NCBI GenBank assembly: GCA_047626155.1
Contig: JBLHRR010000206.1
Span: 1 to 7,478, forward strand
Direction of reading: 5' to 3'
Source: CALGLS01 sp047626155
Lineage (GTDB): Bacteria; Bacteroidota; Bacteroidia; Chitinophagales; Saprospiraceae
Length of the DNA stretch: 7,478 bases
Shown here: piece by piece, positions 1-6,907 of the stretch
How the letters are laid out: each line of letters starts with the position of its first letter
How positions within the stretch are numbered: the first letter of the stretch is position 1
Made by a program: the position numbers and the translations under genes
Notes under the pieces: model-generated
Databases searched by the model: none
What the model was told of the DNA's origin: nothing
Seen by the model: only the letters and a program-made list of their open reading frames with translations

Positions 1-542
1 GGGAGTACAACAAACTGGCTCGGAAGTACAACACAATGGATAAAGAGAATATGTTTATAAGGAAAAATGACGTAGAGCGCTTAAAATATCTATATGACTT
101 AATGTCTGCTAAACAAAGAAAAAACGCGGAGTCCTTTCCCAATCTGCCACCTCCTCCAAAAACACCCAAGACTCCAAAAACGCCTAAGCCTGTTAAGGTC
201 ATAAAAGGGGTAAATGATATGGATCCAAATGTGCCGCCAAAGCCACCAAAGGCTCCAAAGGCTCCAAAAGTAGCAAAGTCTGTCAAGGTTGTAAAAGGGG
301 TATCTAGTCTAGACGTTAATGTTCCTCCCCCTCCTCCTGTTGTGAGCGAAGAGCCTCTCGATCACATTATAAGAATGGCCTACGAGAATGCAGCTTTCTT
401 CTATCAGGGTAAAAGGGTTTCATCGGACAAAGCCATAGACATATTTAAAAAAAATAAAAACTTGACTGTTGAAACAGAGAAGTTCAAAAACAGCAATCCA
501 ATTGTGAAAATTACCAAAAACGAGGTTACAATTAAAAAGTAA
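1..542 (+). CDS. C-terminal tail of a probable M56 (BlaR1-like) membrane metallopeptidase; 5' end outside window
   Basis: The frame is open from the first full codon at position 3, giving 11 residues (EYNKLARKYNT) before the first ATG at 36. That ATG is therefore almost certainly internal and the gene is cut by the window edge. About 179 residues are visible. The order is a charged helix-forming stretch (EYNKLARKYN ... RLKYLYDLMS), then a Pro/Lys-rich region with two similar units (positions 141-338), then a C-terminal segment DHIIRMAYENAAFFYQGKRV-SSDKAI ending in VKITKNEVTIKK. This combination matches what I recall of the tails of flavobacterial BlaR1/M56 proteins, whose N-terminal part holds the membrane helices and the HExxH zinc site. 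None of that catalytic part is visible, so the family call rests on the tail. The Pro-Lys stretch also resembles TonB-type periplasm-spanning linkers, and a TonB-like protein is the main alternative. An intrinsic terminator follows 17 bases after the stop, so this gene ends its transcription unit. Confidence 0.6.
   Translation, partial: EYNKLARKYNTMDKENMFIRKNDVERLKYLYDLMSAKQRKNAESFPNLPPPPKTPKTPKTPKPVKVIKGVNDMDPNVPPKPPKAPKAPKVAKSVKVVKGVSSLDVNVPPPPPVVSEEPLDHIIRMAYENAAFFYQGKRVSSDKAIDIFKKNKNLTVETEKFKNSNPIVKITKNEVTIKK
141..338 (+). repeat. Two imperfect Pro/Lys-rich coding repeats
   Basis: Two units of about 33-37 residues lie in tandem within the preceding CDS. Unit 1 (141-239) reads NLPPPPKTPKTPKTPKPVKV then IKGVNDMDPNVPP. 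Unit 2 (228-338) reads NVPPKPPKAPKAPKVAKSVK then VVKGVSSLDVNVPPPPP. Each has a run of PKT or PKA triplets, then a V-K-V-hydrophobic-KGV core, then an Asp-x-NVPP end. At DNA level the core 'aaaggggta' is shared (gtcataaaaggggta and gttgtaaaaggggta). The pattern suggests duplication of an extended, positively charged linker, probably periplasmic; that location is inferred. Confidence 0.75.
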
Positions 543-559
543 CTCCGAACAAACTAATT

Positions 560-592
560 ACAAAAAGCCTCGAATTATCGGGGCTTTTTTGT
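560..592 (+). terminator. Intrinsic terminator after the M56-like gene
   Basis: The arms GCCTCGA (567-573) and TCGGGGC (578-584) pair over 7 bp with one T-G wobble and a 4-base loop (ATTA). Five A residues before the stem (562-566) face the T run at 585-590, so the stem can extend by A-T pairs. The T tract and the position 17 bases past the stop at 542 fit a rho-independent terminator for the upstream gene. It separates that gene from the DUF4407 gene at 648. Confidence 0.88.
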
Positions 593-647
593 AACATTTA
601 ATGAGATACAACGTTCTAATAGTCTGTCAATCAAAAACAATCATTCT

Positions 648-1748
648 ATGTTACAACGCTTTTTTATTTTTTGCTCTGGTGGCGATACCAAAATCTTAGA
701 TGAATGCTCCCCGGGAGAGCAAACCAAATTCGCCGGTATTGGTGCTACCGTCTTTTTTACAGCAGTCATGGCTACAATTGCAGCTGCCTATGCTCTTTAT
801 ACCGTATTCGACAACTATATCACTGCGATTTTCTTTGGTATAATTTGGGGCCTACTTATTTTCAATTTAGATCGATTTATTGTTTCAACAATTAAAAAAA
901 GAGATAGCTTTTTTGATGAATTACTGCAAGCCTCACCTCGGATTCTATTAGCGATTATTATCGCTATTGTGATCGCAAAACCTCTTGAAATGAAAATTTT
1001 TGAAAAAGAGATCAATCAGGTGCTGCTAGAAGAAAAAAACGTTATGACCTTAGAAAACAAGGATCAGTTGGCGCTGCAATATACTCCTTCCATCGAAGCA
1101 CTAACTTCCACTGCAGCATCTCTAAAGAAAGAAATTACTGATAAGGAAACAGTGGTGAATGAACTTTACAACGTTTATATTGGCGAAGCAGAAGGTCGCC
1201 TAGGCACAGAGCTTTTAGGGAAAGGACCCGTCTATCAAGAAAAAAGAGACAAACATGATGCAGAACTTGCAGCATTGCAAGAACTGAGAACCACGAATGC
1301 GGCTAAAATTACCGAGATAGAGACTCAAATCGCAATTTTATCTTCTGAATATCAAGGGAAAGTCATTGAAACCCAACCAATAATTGACGGCTTCGATGGA
1401 TTAATGGCTAGGGTAAACGCCTTGGATAAACTCCCTTGGCTTCCTTCGTTCTTTATATTTATGTTATTTCTGGCCATCGAAACCTCTCCCATATTAGCCA
1501 AATTATTATCTCCTAAAGGGGCTTATGATTTAAAACTGGAAGAGCAGGAAAGTGCTTTAGCTTCTTGGGTGGCACAACAAAAAACACAACGTGAGGTGCT
1601 AGTTACGACAGATCGCGAAGTTAACAACCGTGTTTACGCAGACATTGCTGAAGAGCAGGAATTGTACGATTACAAACGTAAAAGAGCTCGTGAATTAATG
1701 CAACTACAGGCAGATGCCTTTTATAAAAAGCAGAAAAGTATACTCTAG
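648..1748 (+). CDS. DUF4407 family integral membrane protein with coiled-coil loop
   Basis: A 366-residue protein recognised as DUF4407 (PF14362). Family-like signatures are the N-terminal FCSGGDTKILDECSPGEQTK region, the IIWGLLIFNLDRFIVSTIKK segment at the second membrane helix, and ETSPILAKLLSPKGAYD after the last helix. Predicted membrane segments lie near residues 30-51, 58-80, 96-115 and 264-285. Residues about 116-260 form a long Glu/Lys/Gln-rich, largely helical stretch, likely coiled coil, between helices 3 and 4. The C-terminal 75 residues are again charged and helical. With four helices, the coiled-coil loop and the tail lie on opposite sides of the membrane. The molecular function of the family is unknown to me, and I do not assign one. 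The ATG at 648 is a good start because it gives the usual short family N-terminus. The gene is flanked by a terminator on each side (560-592 and 1759-1811), so it is probably transcribed alone. Confidence 0.9.
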   Translation: MLQRFFIFCSGGDTKILDECSPGEQTKFAGIGATVFFTAVMATIAAAYALYTVFDNYITAIFFGIIWGLLIFNLDRFIVSTIKKRDSFFDELLQASPRILLAIIIAIVIAKPLEMKIFEKEINQVLLEEKNVMTLENKDQLALQYTPSIEALTSTAASLKKEITDKETVVNELYNVYIGEAEGRLGTELLGKGPVYQEKRDKHDAELAALQELRTTNAAKITEIETQIAILSSEYQGKVIETQPIIDGFDGLMARVNALDKLPWLPSFFIFMLFLAIETSPILAKLLSPKGAYDLKLEEQESALASWVAQQKTQREVLVTTDREVNNRVYADIAEEQELYDYKRKRARELMQLQADAFYKKQKSIL

Positions 1749-1758
1749 TCTCTTGGTT

Positions 1759-1811
1759 AAGTTCGGTTTTCTATTTACTTTCATTGTACAGTAATAGAAA
1801 ACCGAACTTTT
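1759..1811 (+). terminator. Long perfect hairpin, probable terminator after the DUF4407 gene
   Basis: The left arm AAGTTCGGTTTTCTATT (1759-1775) and the right arm AATAGAAAACCGAACTT (1793-1809) are perfectly complementary over 17 bp. A 17-base loop contains a further small TAC/GTA pairing. The right arm runs into TTTTC (1808-1812), a short U tract. It starts 10 bases past the stop at 1748 and ends 13 bases before the ATG at 1825, so it most likely terminates DUF4407 transcription. The stem is longer and less GC-rich than the other two terminators in the window, and the T run is weak. A role in the 5' leader of the next gene or in mRNA stability is therefore also possible. Confidence 0.75.
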
Positions 1812-1824
1812 CTTATCTCAATTA

Positions 1825-2733
1825 ATGATCTATAAAAAAATAAGTAGTGAAAATTCTCTTTTAGATCATTTTCATTTTTCAGAAAGGTTTTTCTCGTGCA
1901 AGGTCTTTCCCAATTTAGGCGGGAGTATTCAAGAACTTATCATCGACGATATCAATATCATAAAAGGCATCTCCTTTGACGATAGTGGCATTTCAGATTA
2001 TTTGGTTAAATATCAATCGGCGGTACTTTTCCCTTTTCCAAATCGATTAGAAGATGGTCATTATACTTTTGAAGGAAAGCCTTATAAATTTCCATTAAAT
2101 AATTCAGAAACTAAAAACGCAATTCACGGTTTTATAAATGATAAACCGTTTGAAGTCGTTCGTATTACGAACAACGCGCTTAAACTCGAATTTAACAGTG
2201 ATGGAGAACAAGCATTTCCATTCAATTATTCGTTCGGAATCAACTTTATATTTTCAAAACATCATATTCAGGTTCAATTCAGTGTAGAGAATAGAGGCGA
2301 TCGTGCCTTTCCTTTTGGTTTGGGCTGGCATCCTTATTTTCAATTAAATAGTATCAAGGACAACACACTCGAATTTTTGGCTGATAAAGCATATACGAAT
2401 ACTGAAAGACTTATTCCAAATGGTTTCGAACAACGCGATAAGAGTCTTCTTCAAATTGATAAAGCCTCATTAGATAATGCATATCATTTAGTACGCCCTG
2501 AGATAAGATTGCGAACAGCGCTCTATGAATTGCAAATGCGGACACCGGAAGATTGCTATTTACAAATTTATACCCCATCGGATAAGCAATCAATAGCGAT
2601 AGAGCCCATGACCTGTATAGCAAATGCCTTTAACAGTGGTGTAGGCTTAAAGACCCTCCAACCCGAGGAAAAATATATCTGGGATCTTGATTTAAATATT
2701 ACCACTAAAAGCCTCGACAAGGTCTCCCAGTGA
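1825..2733 (+). CDS. Aldose 1-epimerase (mutarotase) family protein
   Basis: A 302-residue protein of the galactose mutarotase-like superfamily, which interconverts alpha and beta anomers of aldoses in the cytoplasm. Visible family motifs are FPFPNR (residues 69-74, sugar-binding Asn-Arg), NAIHGF with His101, GWHPYF with His169 (the expected general acid), LDNAY with Asp217, and IAIEPMT with Glu260 (the expected general base). The last part, NAFNSGVGLKTLQPEEKY, is also typical. All key residues are present, so it should be active. No signal peptide is seen. At about 300 residues it is shorter than classical GalM (about 340), so the exact sugar cannot be read from sequence and I leave the symbol empty. 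A hexose-6-phosphate epimerase is an alternative. The ATG at 1825 follows the hairpin closely. The next gene begins 39 bases after the stop with no terminator between, which suggests co-transcription. Confidence 0.9.
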   Translation: MIYKKISSENSLLDHFHFSERFFSCKVFPNLGGSIQELIIDDINIIKGISFDDSGISDYLVKYQSAVLFPFPNRLEDGHYTFEGKPYKFPLNNSETKNAIHGFINDKPFEVVRITNNALKLEFNSDGEQAFPFNYSFGINFIFSKHHIQVQFSVENRGDRAFPFGLGWHPYFQLNSIKDNTLEFLADKAYTNTERLIPNGFEQRDKSLLQIDKASLDNAYHLVRPEIRLRTALYELQMRTPEDCYLQIYTPSDKQSIAIEPMTCIANAFNSGVGLKTLQPEEKYIWDLDLNITTKSLDKVSQ

Positions 2734-2772
2734 AATGATTTTCTTAATTTTAATTGAAATATATTTTTGACA

Positions 2773-5700
2773 ATGATATCAGTTTCCGAAGCAGAAAAAA
2801 TCGCCCTAGACAACTATGGAATAGCAGCGAAAGCAACAATATTGCCTGGTTACGACGACGAAAACTTTAAGCTCCTTTCAACGGCAGGTGAGTCATTTAT
2901 TCTAAAGATTTCAAAACCTGAAGCAGATGAGAAGTATATCACTTTTCAGAATGAAATCCTGATTCATATCACTTCCAAAAACTTAGAATGCCAATCACCA
3001 CGCGTTATCTATAACTTAGATTATGAATTGTCAGACACGATTAAATCAGCAGCCGGAGAAAAACGGGATGTGAGATTGTTGAGTTGGGTTGAAGGAAGAC
3101 TATGGGCCCATATTAATCCTAAAACGGAGTCGTTACGATTTGATCTGGGAGAAAAGGCCGGAAAAATTACAGAAGCCCTGAAGGGTTTTAATAATGAAGT
3201 TGCTCAACGAAGCTCTAATTGGGACCTTGCCGATTCAAGTTGGACATTAGATCACTTAGAACTATTTTCAGAGAAAGAAAAAGAGCAGGTGACCTATTTT
3301 CAAAGGCGTTTTTCAGAAATTCAACCGATCTATAATAACCTTCCAAGGTCAATTATTCACGGTGACTTTAATGATTATAATATTATTGTTTCAGAAGACC
3401 TTAAAGCCCCTAAAATAATCGGATTTATTGATTTTGGAGATGCAGTTCAGACGCAAACTATAAACGATCTTGCCATATTACTAGCCTATGCTATTATGGA
3501 CACCCAAGATCCGCTGGAAGCAGCTTTGGACGTGATTAAAGGTTACAACAAGAACTATCAAATTACAGATAGAGAGCTTGATTGTATGTATTCCTTGGTT
3601 GCCATGAGATTAATAACAACAGTAACCAGTTCTGCCTTACGAAAACTTGAAGACCCCACCAATAAATATCATCTAATAAGTGAAAAACCAGCTTGGAAAT
3701 TACTTCATAAATGGTTTGCTATAAATGAAGAATTTGCTCGTTATTGCTTCCGTGATGCCTGCAGTTTTAACCCACATCCTTCAGAAGAGACTTTTAAAAA
3801 TTGGACAGCAACTAGACGCTTGAACTTTTCAGATTTATTTCCTTCGTTTTTATCTTCTGAAACTTCGCCCAATGGAGCAGAGAAAGAAGAAATTGAACTG
3901 CTCGATTTAAAGGTTTCTAGTACTTGGATGGGAAGTAAATCGGATTTCAACGATTTGGAGCTTTTTCAGTTTAAGATAGACCAACTTCAGAATAAAAACC
4001 CCGCAAAATTAATTGCTGGTGGTTACTGTGAACCACGTCCGATTTATACATCTAAGGCATACGATAAAGAAGGAAATAATGGCCCAGAAAGCAGAACTTA
4101 TCATCTTGGTATAGACTTTTGGTTGCCAGAATCTACACCTGTTCACGCCATGTTTGATGGTGAAATTTTCACAGCGACCAATGACGCAGGATTCAAAGAA
4201 TACGGGGGACTTATAATACTAAAACACACCGAAGACAACCTCACATTTTACACCCTACACGGACATCTTTCAGTTGCAAGTATTCAGGTGTTTAAGGTTG
4301 GTGATAAAATCAAAAAAGGAGATTGTATCGGTCACCTCGGTGGTCCTCAGGAAAATGGAGCCTGGGCACCGCATCTTCACTTTCAATTAATGCTATCTAT
4401 GCTGGACTTCTCTCTTGATTTTCCCGGCGTTACCTATGCAAATCAGTTGCGCATATGGAAAAGTATCTGCCCTGACCCCAATCTTTTGTTCAAGAATAAG
4501 AACTTAGTTACTCAATATTCACTCGCCGAAGAAGAGCTCATAGCCTTCAGAAAAAACCATTTAGGAAAAAGCTTGAGCCTATCTTATGAGAAACCCTTGC
4601 ATATTGTTCGTGGGGAAGGTGTCTATTTAATTGACCCTGAGGGGAGAAAATATTTAGATACCGTAAATAATGTCGCCCATATAGGTCACGAACACCCTAA
4701 AGTAGTAGCCGCCGGACAAAAACAAATGGCGCTGCTAAACACCAATACCCGTTATTTACACGAAGAAATTATTGCTTATTCAGAAGCCTTATTGAAAAAG
4801 CTACCCAAAGAATTATCAGTTTTGCACATTGTAAATTCGGGTAGTGAGGCGAACGAACTTGCATTACGAATGGCAATGGTCTGCACTGGACAGAGGGACA
4901 TGCTTGCCATTGAAGCTGGCTACCATGGGAATACAAATGCTGTTATCGAGGTGAGTTCCTATAAATTTGATGGGAACGGTGGGAAAGGTAAGCCAGCAGA
5001 TACACATATTCTTCCATTGCCAGATCCATATAGAGGACGACATATAGGTGAGGATTCGGGAGCAGACTATGCAAAATATGCAAAAAAGCACATTCAACAT
5101 TTAAAGATTGTGGATGAAGAGATCGCGGGTTTCATTGGTGAATGTATAATTAGCTGTGGCGGTCAAATTGTGCCTCCAAAAAACTACTTTAAAGAAGTTT
5201 ATAGGCACATTCGAGAAGCAGGAGGAATATGTATAGCAGATGAAGTACAAACTGGTTTTGGACGCATGGGAAAAACCTTTTGGGCGTTCGAACTCTTTGA
5301 CGTAGTTCCCGACATAGTAACCATGGGGAAACCTGCTGGCAATGGACATCCAATTGCCATTGTAGCTTGCACAAAGGAGGTTGCTGAAAAATTTTCTAAC
5401 GGAATGGAATTCTTCAACACCTTTGGAGGAAATCCAGTTTCGTGTGCAATTGGACGTACGGTATTAGAAGTTATTGAAGAAGAAAACCTGCAACAGAATG
5501 CTTTAGAAGTTGGAGAATTTCTAAAGGTAGCATTGAAAGAACTGCAACATGAATTTCCTATTATTGGAGATGTACGTGGGGAAGGATTGTTTTTAGGTTT
5601 TGAATTGAATACTTCAGAAAAGAAACCCTTAGCGGGGCATGCTACTTATCTAGCAAATCGAATGAAATCTTTGGGGATTCTAATGAGTACCGACGGCCCC

Positions 5701-5814
5701 GATTATAATGTACTTAAAGTAAAGCCTCCCATGGTTTTCAGCAAAGAAAATGCAGAGGAACTTATATATAGACTCAAGACTGTTTTTGCCGAAGATTTTA
5801 TGACGCATTATTGA
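2773..5814 (+). CDS. Three-domain fusion: APH-like kinase, M23 (LytM) peptidase and AGXT2L-type class III PLP phospholyase/aminotransferase
   Basis: A 1013-residue protein if it starts at ATG 2773; an in-frame TTG at 2767 would add two residues (numbering below counts from the TTG). Domain 1 (about 25-320) is an APH/choline-kinase-like phosphotransferase with the loop HGDFNDYN (198-205, catalytic Asp200, Asn205) and the metal-binding IDFGD (Asp222). A linker follows. Domain 2 (about 415-550) is an M23/LytM zinc peptidase with HxxxD (His446, Asp450), GHLS (His500) and HLH (His536, His538), so ligands and catalytic histidines all look intact. Domain 3 (about 600-1010) is a class III PLP enzyme with NSGSEAN (690-696), DEVQTGFGR (Asp825) and MGKPAGNGHP (PLP-binding Lys855). 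NVAHIGHEHP, LLNTNTRYLHE and GKPxGNGHP match the AGXT2L branch (ethanolamine-phosphate and 5-phosphohydroxylysine phospholyases) rather than ordinary transaminases. No signal peptide or membrane segment is seen, so the protein is probably cytoplasmic. I infer that the kinase phosphorylates an amino alcohol and the PLP domain removes phosphate and ammonia. I recall this architecture in other bacteria (PRK06148-like), so it is not a chance frame fusion. Confidence 0.92.
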   Translation: MISVSEAEKIALDNYGIAAKATILPGYDDENFKLLSTAGESFILKISKPEADEKYITFQNEILIHITSKNLECQSPRVIYNLDYELSDTIKSAAGEKRDVRLLSWVEGRLWAHINPKTESLRFDLGEKAGKITEALKGFNNEVAQRSSNWDLADSSWTLDHLELFSEKEKEQVTYFQRRFSEIQPIYNNLPRSIIHGDFNDYNIIVSEDLKAPKIIGFIDFGDAVQTQTINDLAILLAYAIMDTQDPLEAALDVIKGYNKNYQITDRELDCMYSLVAMRLITTVTSSALRKLEDPTNKYHLISEKPAWKLLHKWFAINEEFARYCFRDACSFNPHPSEETFKNWTATRRLNFSDLFPSFLSSETSPNGAEKEEIELLDLKVSSTWMGSKSDFNDLELFQFKIDQLQNKNPAKLIAGGYCEPRPIYTSKAYDKEGNNGPESRTYHLGIDFWLPESTPVHAMFDGEIFTATNDAGFKEYGGLIILKHTEDNLTFYTLHGHLSVASIQVFKVGDKIKKGDCIGHLGGPQENGAWAPHLHFQLMLSMLDFSLDFPGVTYANQLRIWKSICPDPNLLFKNKNLVTQYSLAEEELIAFRKNHLGKSLSLSYEKPLHIVRGEGVYLIDPEGRKYLDTVNNVAHIGHEHPKVVAAGQKQMALLNTNTRYLHEEIIAYSEALLKKLPKELSVLHIVNSGSEANELALRMAMVCTGQRDMLAIEAGYHGNTNAVIEVSSYKFDGNGGKGKPADTHILPLPDPYRGRHIGEDSGADYAKYAKKHIQHLKIVDEEIAGFIGECIISCGGQIVPPKNYFKEVYRHIREAGGICIADEVQTGFGRMGKTFWAFELFDVVPDIVTMGKPAGNGHPIAIVACTKEVAEKFSNGMEFFNTFGGNPVSCAIGRTVLEVIEEENLQQNALEVGEFLKVALKELQHEFPIIGDVRGEGLFLGFELNTSEKKPLAGHATYLANRMKSLGILMSTDGPDYNVLKVKPPMVFSKENAEELIYRLKTVFAEDFMTHY

Positions 5815-5936
5815 TGACCGAAATTATTTTTAAAGATCATTCATCGCAAAGATTCGTTTACGATGAGCATCGATATCCCTCGAATAAGACATATATTTAT
5901 TCTTTCAATATCACGCCAAAGTGGTCAAAACATTAA
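5814..5936 (+). CDS. Candidate 40-residue small protein, translationally coupled to the fusion gene
   Basis: The ATG at 5814-5816 shares one base with the TGA stop at 5812-5814 (TGATG), a typical coupling arrangement. The frame stays open for 40 codons to TAA at 5934-5936, five bases before the lipoprotein ATG, and so fills the gap almost exactly. The peptide starts MTEIIFKDHSSQRF and ends YIYSFNITPKWSKH. It is polar, rich in Tyr and His, and has no membrane segment or motif that I recognise. The preceding enzyme ends at a normal family terminus, so this is not an obvious frameshifted tail. It may be a real small protein, a remnant, or a chance open frame in AT-rich DNA. A second overlapping open frame (5863-5940, in frame with the lipoprotein) covers part of the same gap, which lowers confidence. 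Confidence 0.3.
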   Translation: MTEIIFKDHSSQRFVYDEHRYPSNKTYIYSFNITPKWSKH

Positions 5937-5940
5937 ACCT

Positions 5941-6402
5941 ATGAAAAAGATAACCTTAGTACTATGTTTAGTTATTTCAATAAGCTGTAAATCTCAAGTG
6001 TCACCTGAAGTTTCAAAAGTAGCTTCAACAACTGAGAAAGAAGATAAAACGGCTATTCTTGCTGTCATGAAGCTGCAAGAAGAAGCTTGGAGCGCTAATG
6101 ACCTTGTGGGATTTATGCAGGGTTATTGGAAAAACGACTCCTTGAAATTTTATGGGAGTAGCGGGCTTACAAAAGGCTGGCAGCAGACTTTAGACAATTA
6201 TAAAAAAGGCTATCCAACAAAGGAACATTCGGGAACTTTAAACTTTAAAATCAATGACATTTCTAAAATAGATGAGGGCTCGTATTGGGTAATGGGGGAA
6301 TATTATTTAAAGAGAAGTGTTGGCGATGCAAATGGGGTCTTTATAATTATCTTCAAGAAAATAGAAGGAGTTTGGAAGATCGTGGCAGATATGTCTTGCT
6401 AA
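5941..6402 (+). CDS. Lipoprotein with NTF2/SnoaL-like (DUF4440-type) domain
   Basis: A 153-residue protein. I chose the ATG at 5941 over the in-frame ATG at 5863 because MKKITLVLCLVISISC forms a short lipoprotein signal peptide (Lys-Lys, hydrophobic core, then Cys16 followed by KSQ). The longer form would bury this behind a 26-residue charged segment. The lipobox SISC has Ser instead of the usual Leu at -3, which is tolerated in Bacteroidetes, and the mature protein should be membrane-anchored. Residues about 40-153 look like an NTF2-like cone fold. There is an N-terminal helix (DKTAILAVMKLQEEAWSAND), FMQGYWKNDSLKFYGSSGLT, a helix at GWQQTLDNYKKGYP, then strands ending FKKIEGVWKIVADMSC. The final WKIVADxS pattern is typical of DUF4440/SnoaL-like proteins. 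Such domains bind small ligands or act as enzymes; no specific role can be read here. The GNAT gene starts 20 bases downstream, so the two probably share a transcript. Confidence 0.82.
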   Translation: MKKITLVLCLVISISCKSQVSPEVSKVASTTEKEDKTAILAVMKLQEEAWSANDLVGFMQGYWKNDSLKFYGSSGLTKGWQQTLDNYKKGYPTKEHSGTLNFKINDISKIDEGSYWVMGEYYLKRSVGDANGVFIIIFKKIEGVWKIVADMSC

Positions 6403-6422
6403 ACAAATAGGACAAAGAAAGT

Positions 6423-6896
6423 ATGAATTATATCGTTCGAAAGGCAAACTTAAAAGATATGCCAATTTTATTAGACTTTGAGCAAGGAGTCATTGAAGTA
6501 GAGCGCCCTATGGACTCAACACTTCAGGATGGGCGAATAAGCTATTATGACATTACTGAATTAATAACTTCGGAAAATTCTGAAGTATTTGTTGTTGAAA
6601 TTGACACAAAAATAGTTGCATCAGGCTACGCCAAGATCATGAAAGACAAAACTTATCTGAAACATGACAAACAAGGCTATCTAGGTTTTATGTTCGTGCT
6701 TGAAGACTTTCGTGGGCGTGGATATAACAAACTCATTCTGGATACACTGATGAGTTGGTGCAAAGAACGTGGTATTTTTGAAATCCGATTAGACGTATAT
6801 GATATGAACGAAGCGGCTCTTCGAGCTTATGAAAAAGCAGGATTCAAGAAACACCTTATCAATATGCGTATGAATATCAAAAATCCGGATGTTTAA
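6423..6896 (+). CDS. GNAT family N-acetyltransferase
   Basis: A 157-residue single-domain GNAT protein, expected to transfer an acetyl group from acetyl-CoA to an amine in the cytoplasm. The order is the N-terminal strand YIVRKANLKDM, a mid-domain strand pair around VFVVEIDTKIVASGYAKI, and motif A, GYLGFMFVLEDFRGRGYNKL. In motif A, RGRGYN (97-102) is the acetyl-CoA pyrophosphate loop; it has Tyr-Asn where RGxGIG/A is more usual. Motif B follows as EIRLDVYDMNEAALRAYEKA then GF (120-141). Substrate is not predictable; the overall shape suits the large RimI-like group, but I would not claim ribosomal protein acetylation. The start has a purine-rich leader (GACAAAGAAAGT) directly before the ATG. 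It follows the lipoprotein gene by 20 bases and is closed by the hairpin at 6913-6936. Confidence 0.9.
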   Translation: MNYIVRKANLKDMPILLDFEQGVIEVERPMDSTLQDGRISYYDITELITSENSEVFVVEIDTKIVASGYAKIMKDKTYLKHDKQGYLGFMFVLEDFRGRGYNKLILDTLMSWCKERGIFEIRLDVYDMNEAALRAYEKAGFKKHLINMRMNIKNPDV

Positions 6897-6907
6897 AAAG
6901 GTTCTTC

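Noticed and set aside
36..38. ATG as the start of the first gene
   Set aside because: The frame is open upstream to the window edge, and the upstream residues EYNKLARKYN fit the recalled family tail, so the ATG is internal.
704..1015. Short open frames overlapping the DUF4407 gene (704-895 plus strand, 815-1015 minus strand)
   Set aside because: Both lie inside the conserved membrane region of DUF4407 and look like out-of-frame readings of it.
2767..2769. TTG start for the fusion protein
   Set aside because: An ATG lies two codons downstream and is the more usual start; TTG would add only Met-Thr.
2762..2769. TATTTTTG, matching the Bacteroidetes -7 box TAnnTTTG
   Set aside because: No TTG/TTTG -33 box lies at the right distance, and transcription would begin at or after the start codon, so it is probably chance in AT-rich DNA.
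2411..2813. Antisense open frames opposite the mutarotase gene and its 3' junction
   Set aside because: They are shadows of the coding sequence on the other strand, with no recognisable domain or start context.
4864..5420. Several antisense open frames opposite the PLP domain
   Set aside because: They lie opposite a strongly conserved coding region, overlap each other in different frames and show no protein-like motifs.
5863..5940. N-terminal extension of the lipoprotein from the ATG at 5863
   Set aside because: It would place a charged 26-residue stretch before a clear lipoprotein signal peptide.
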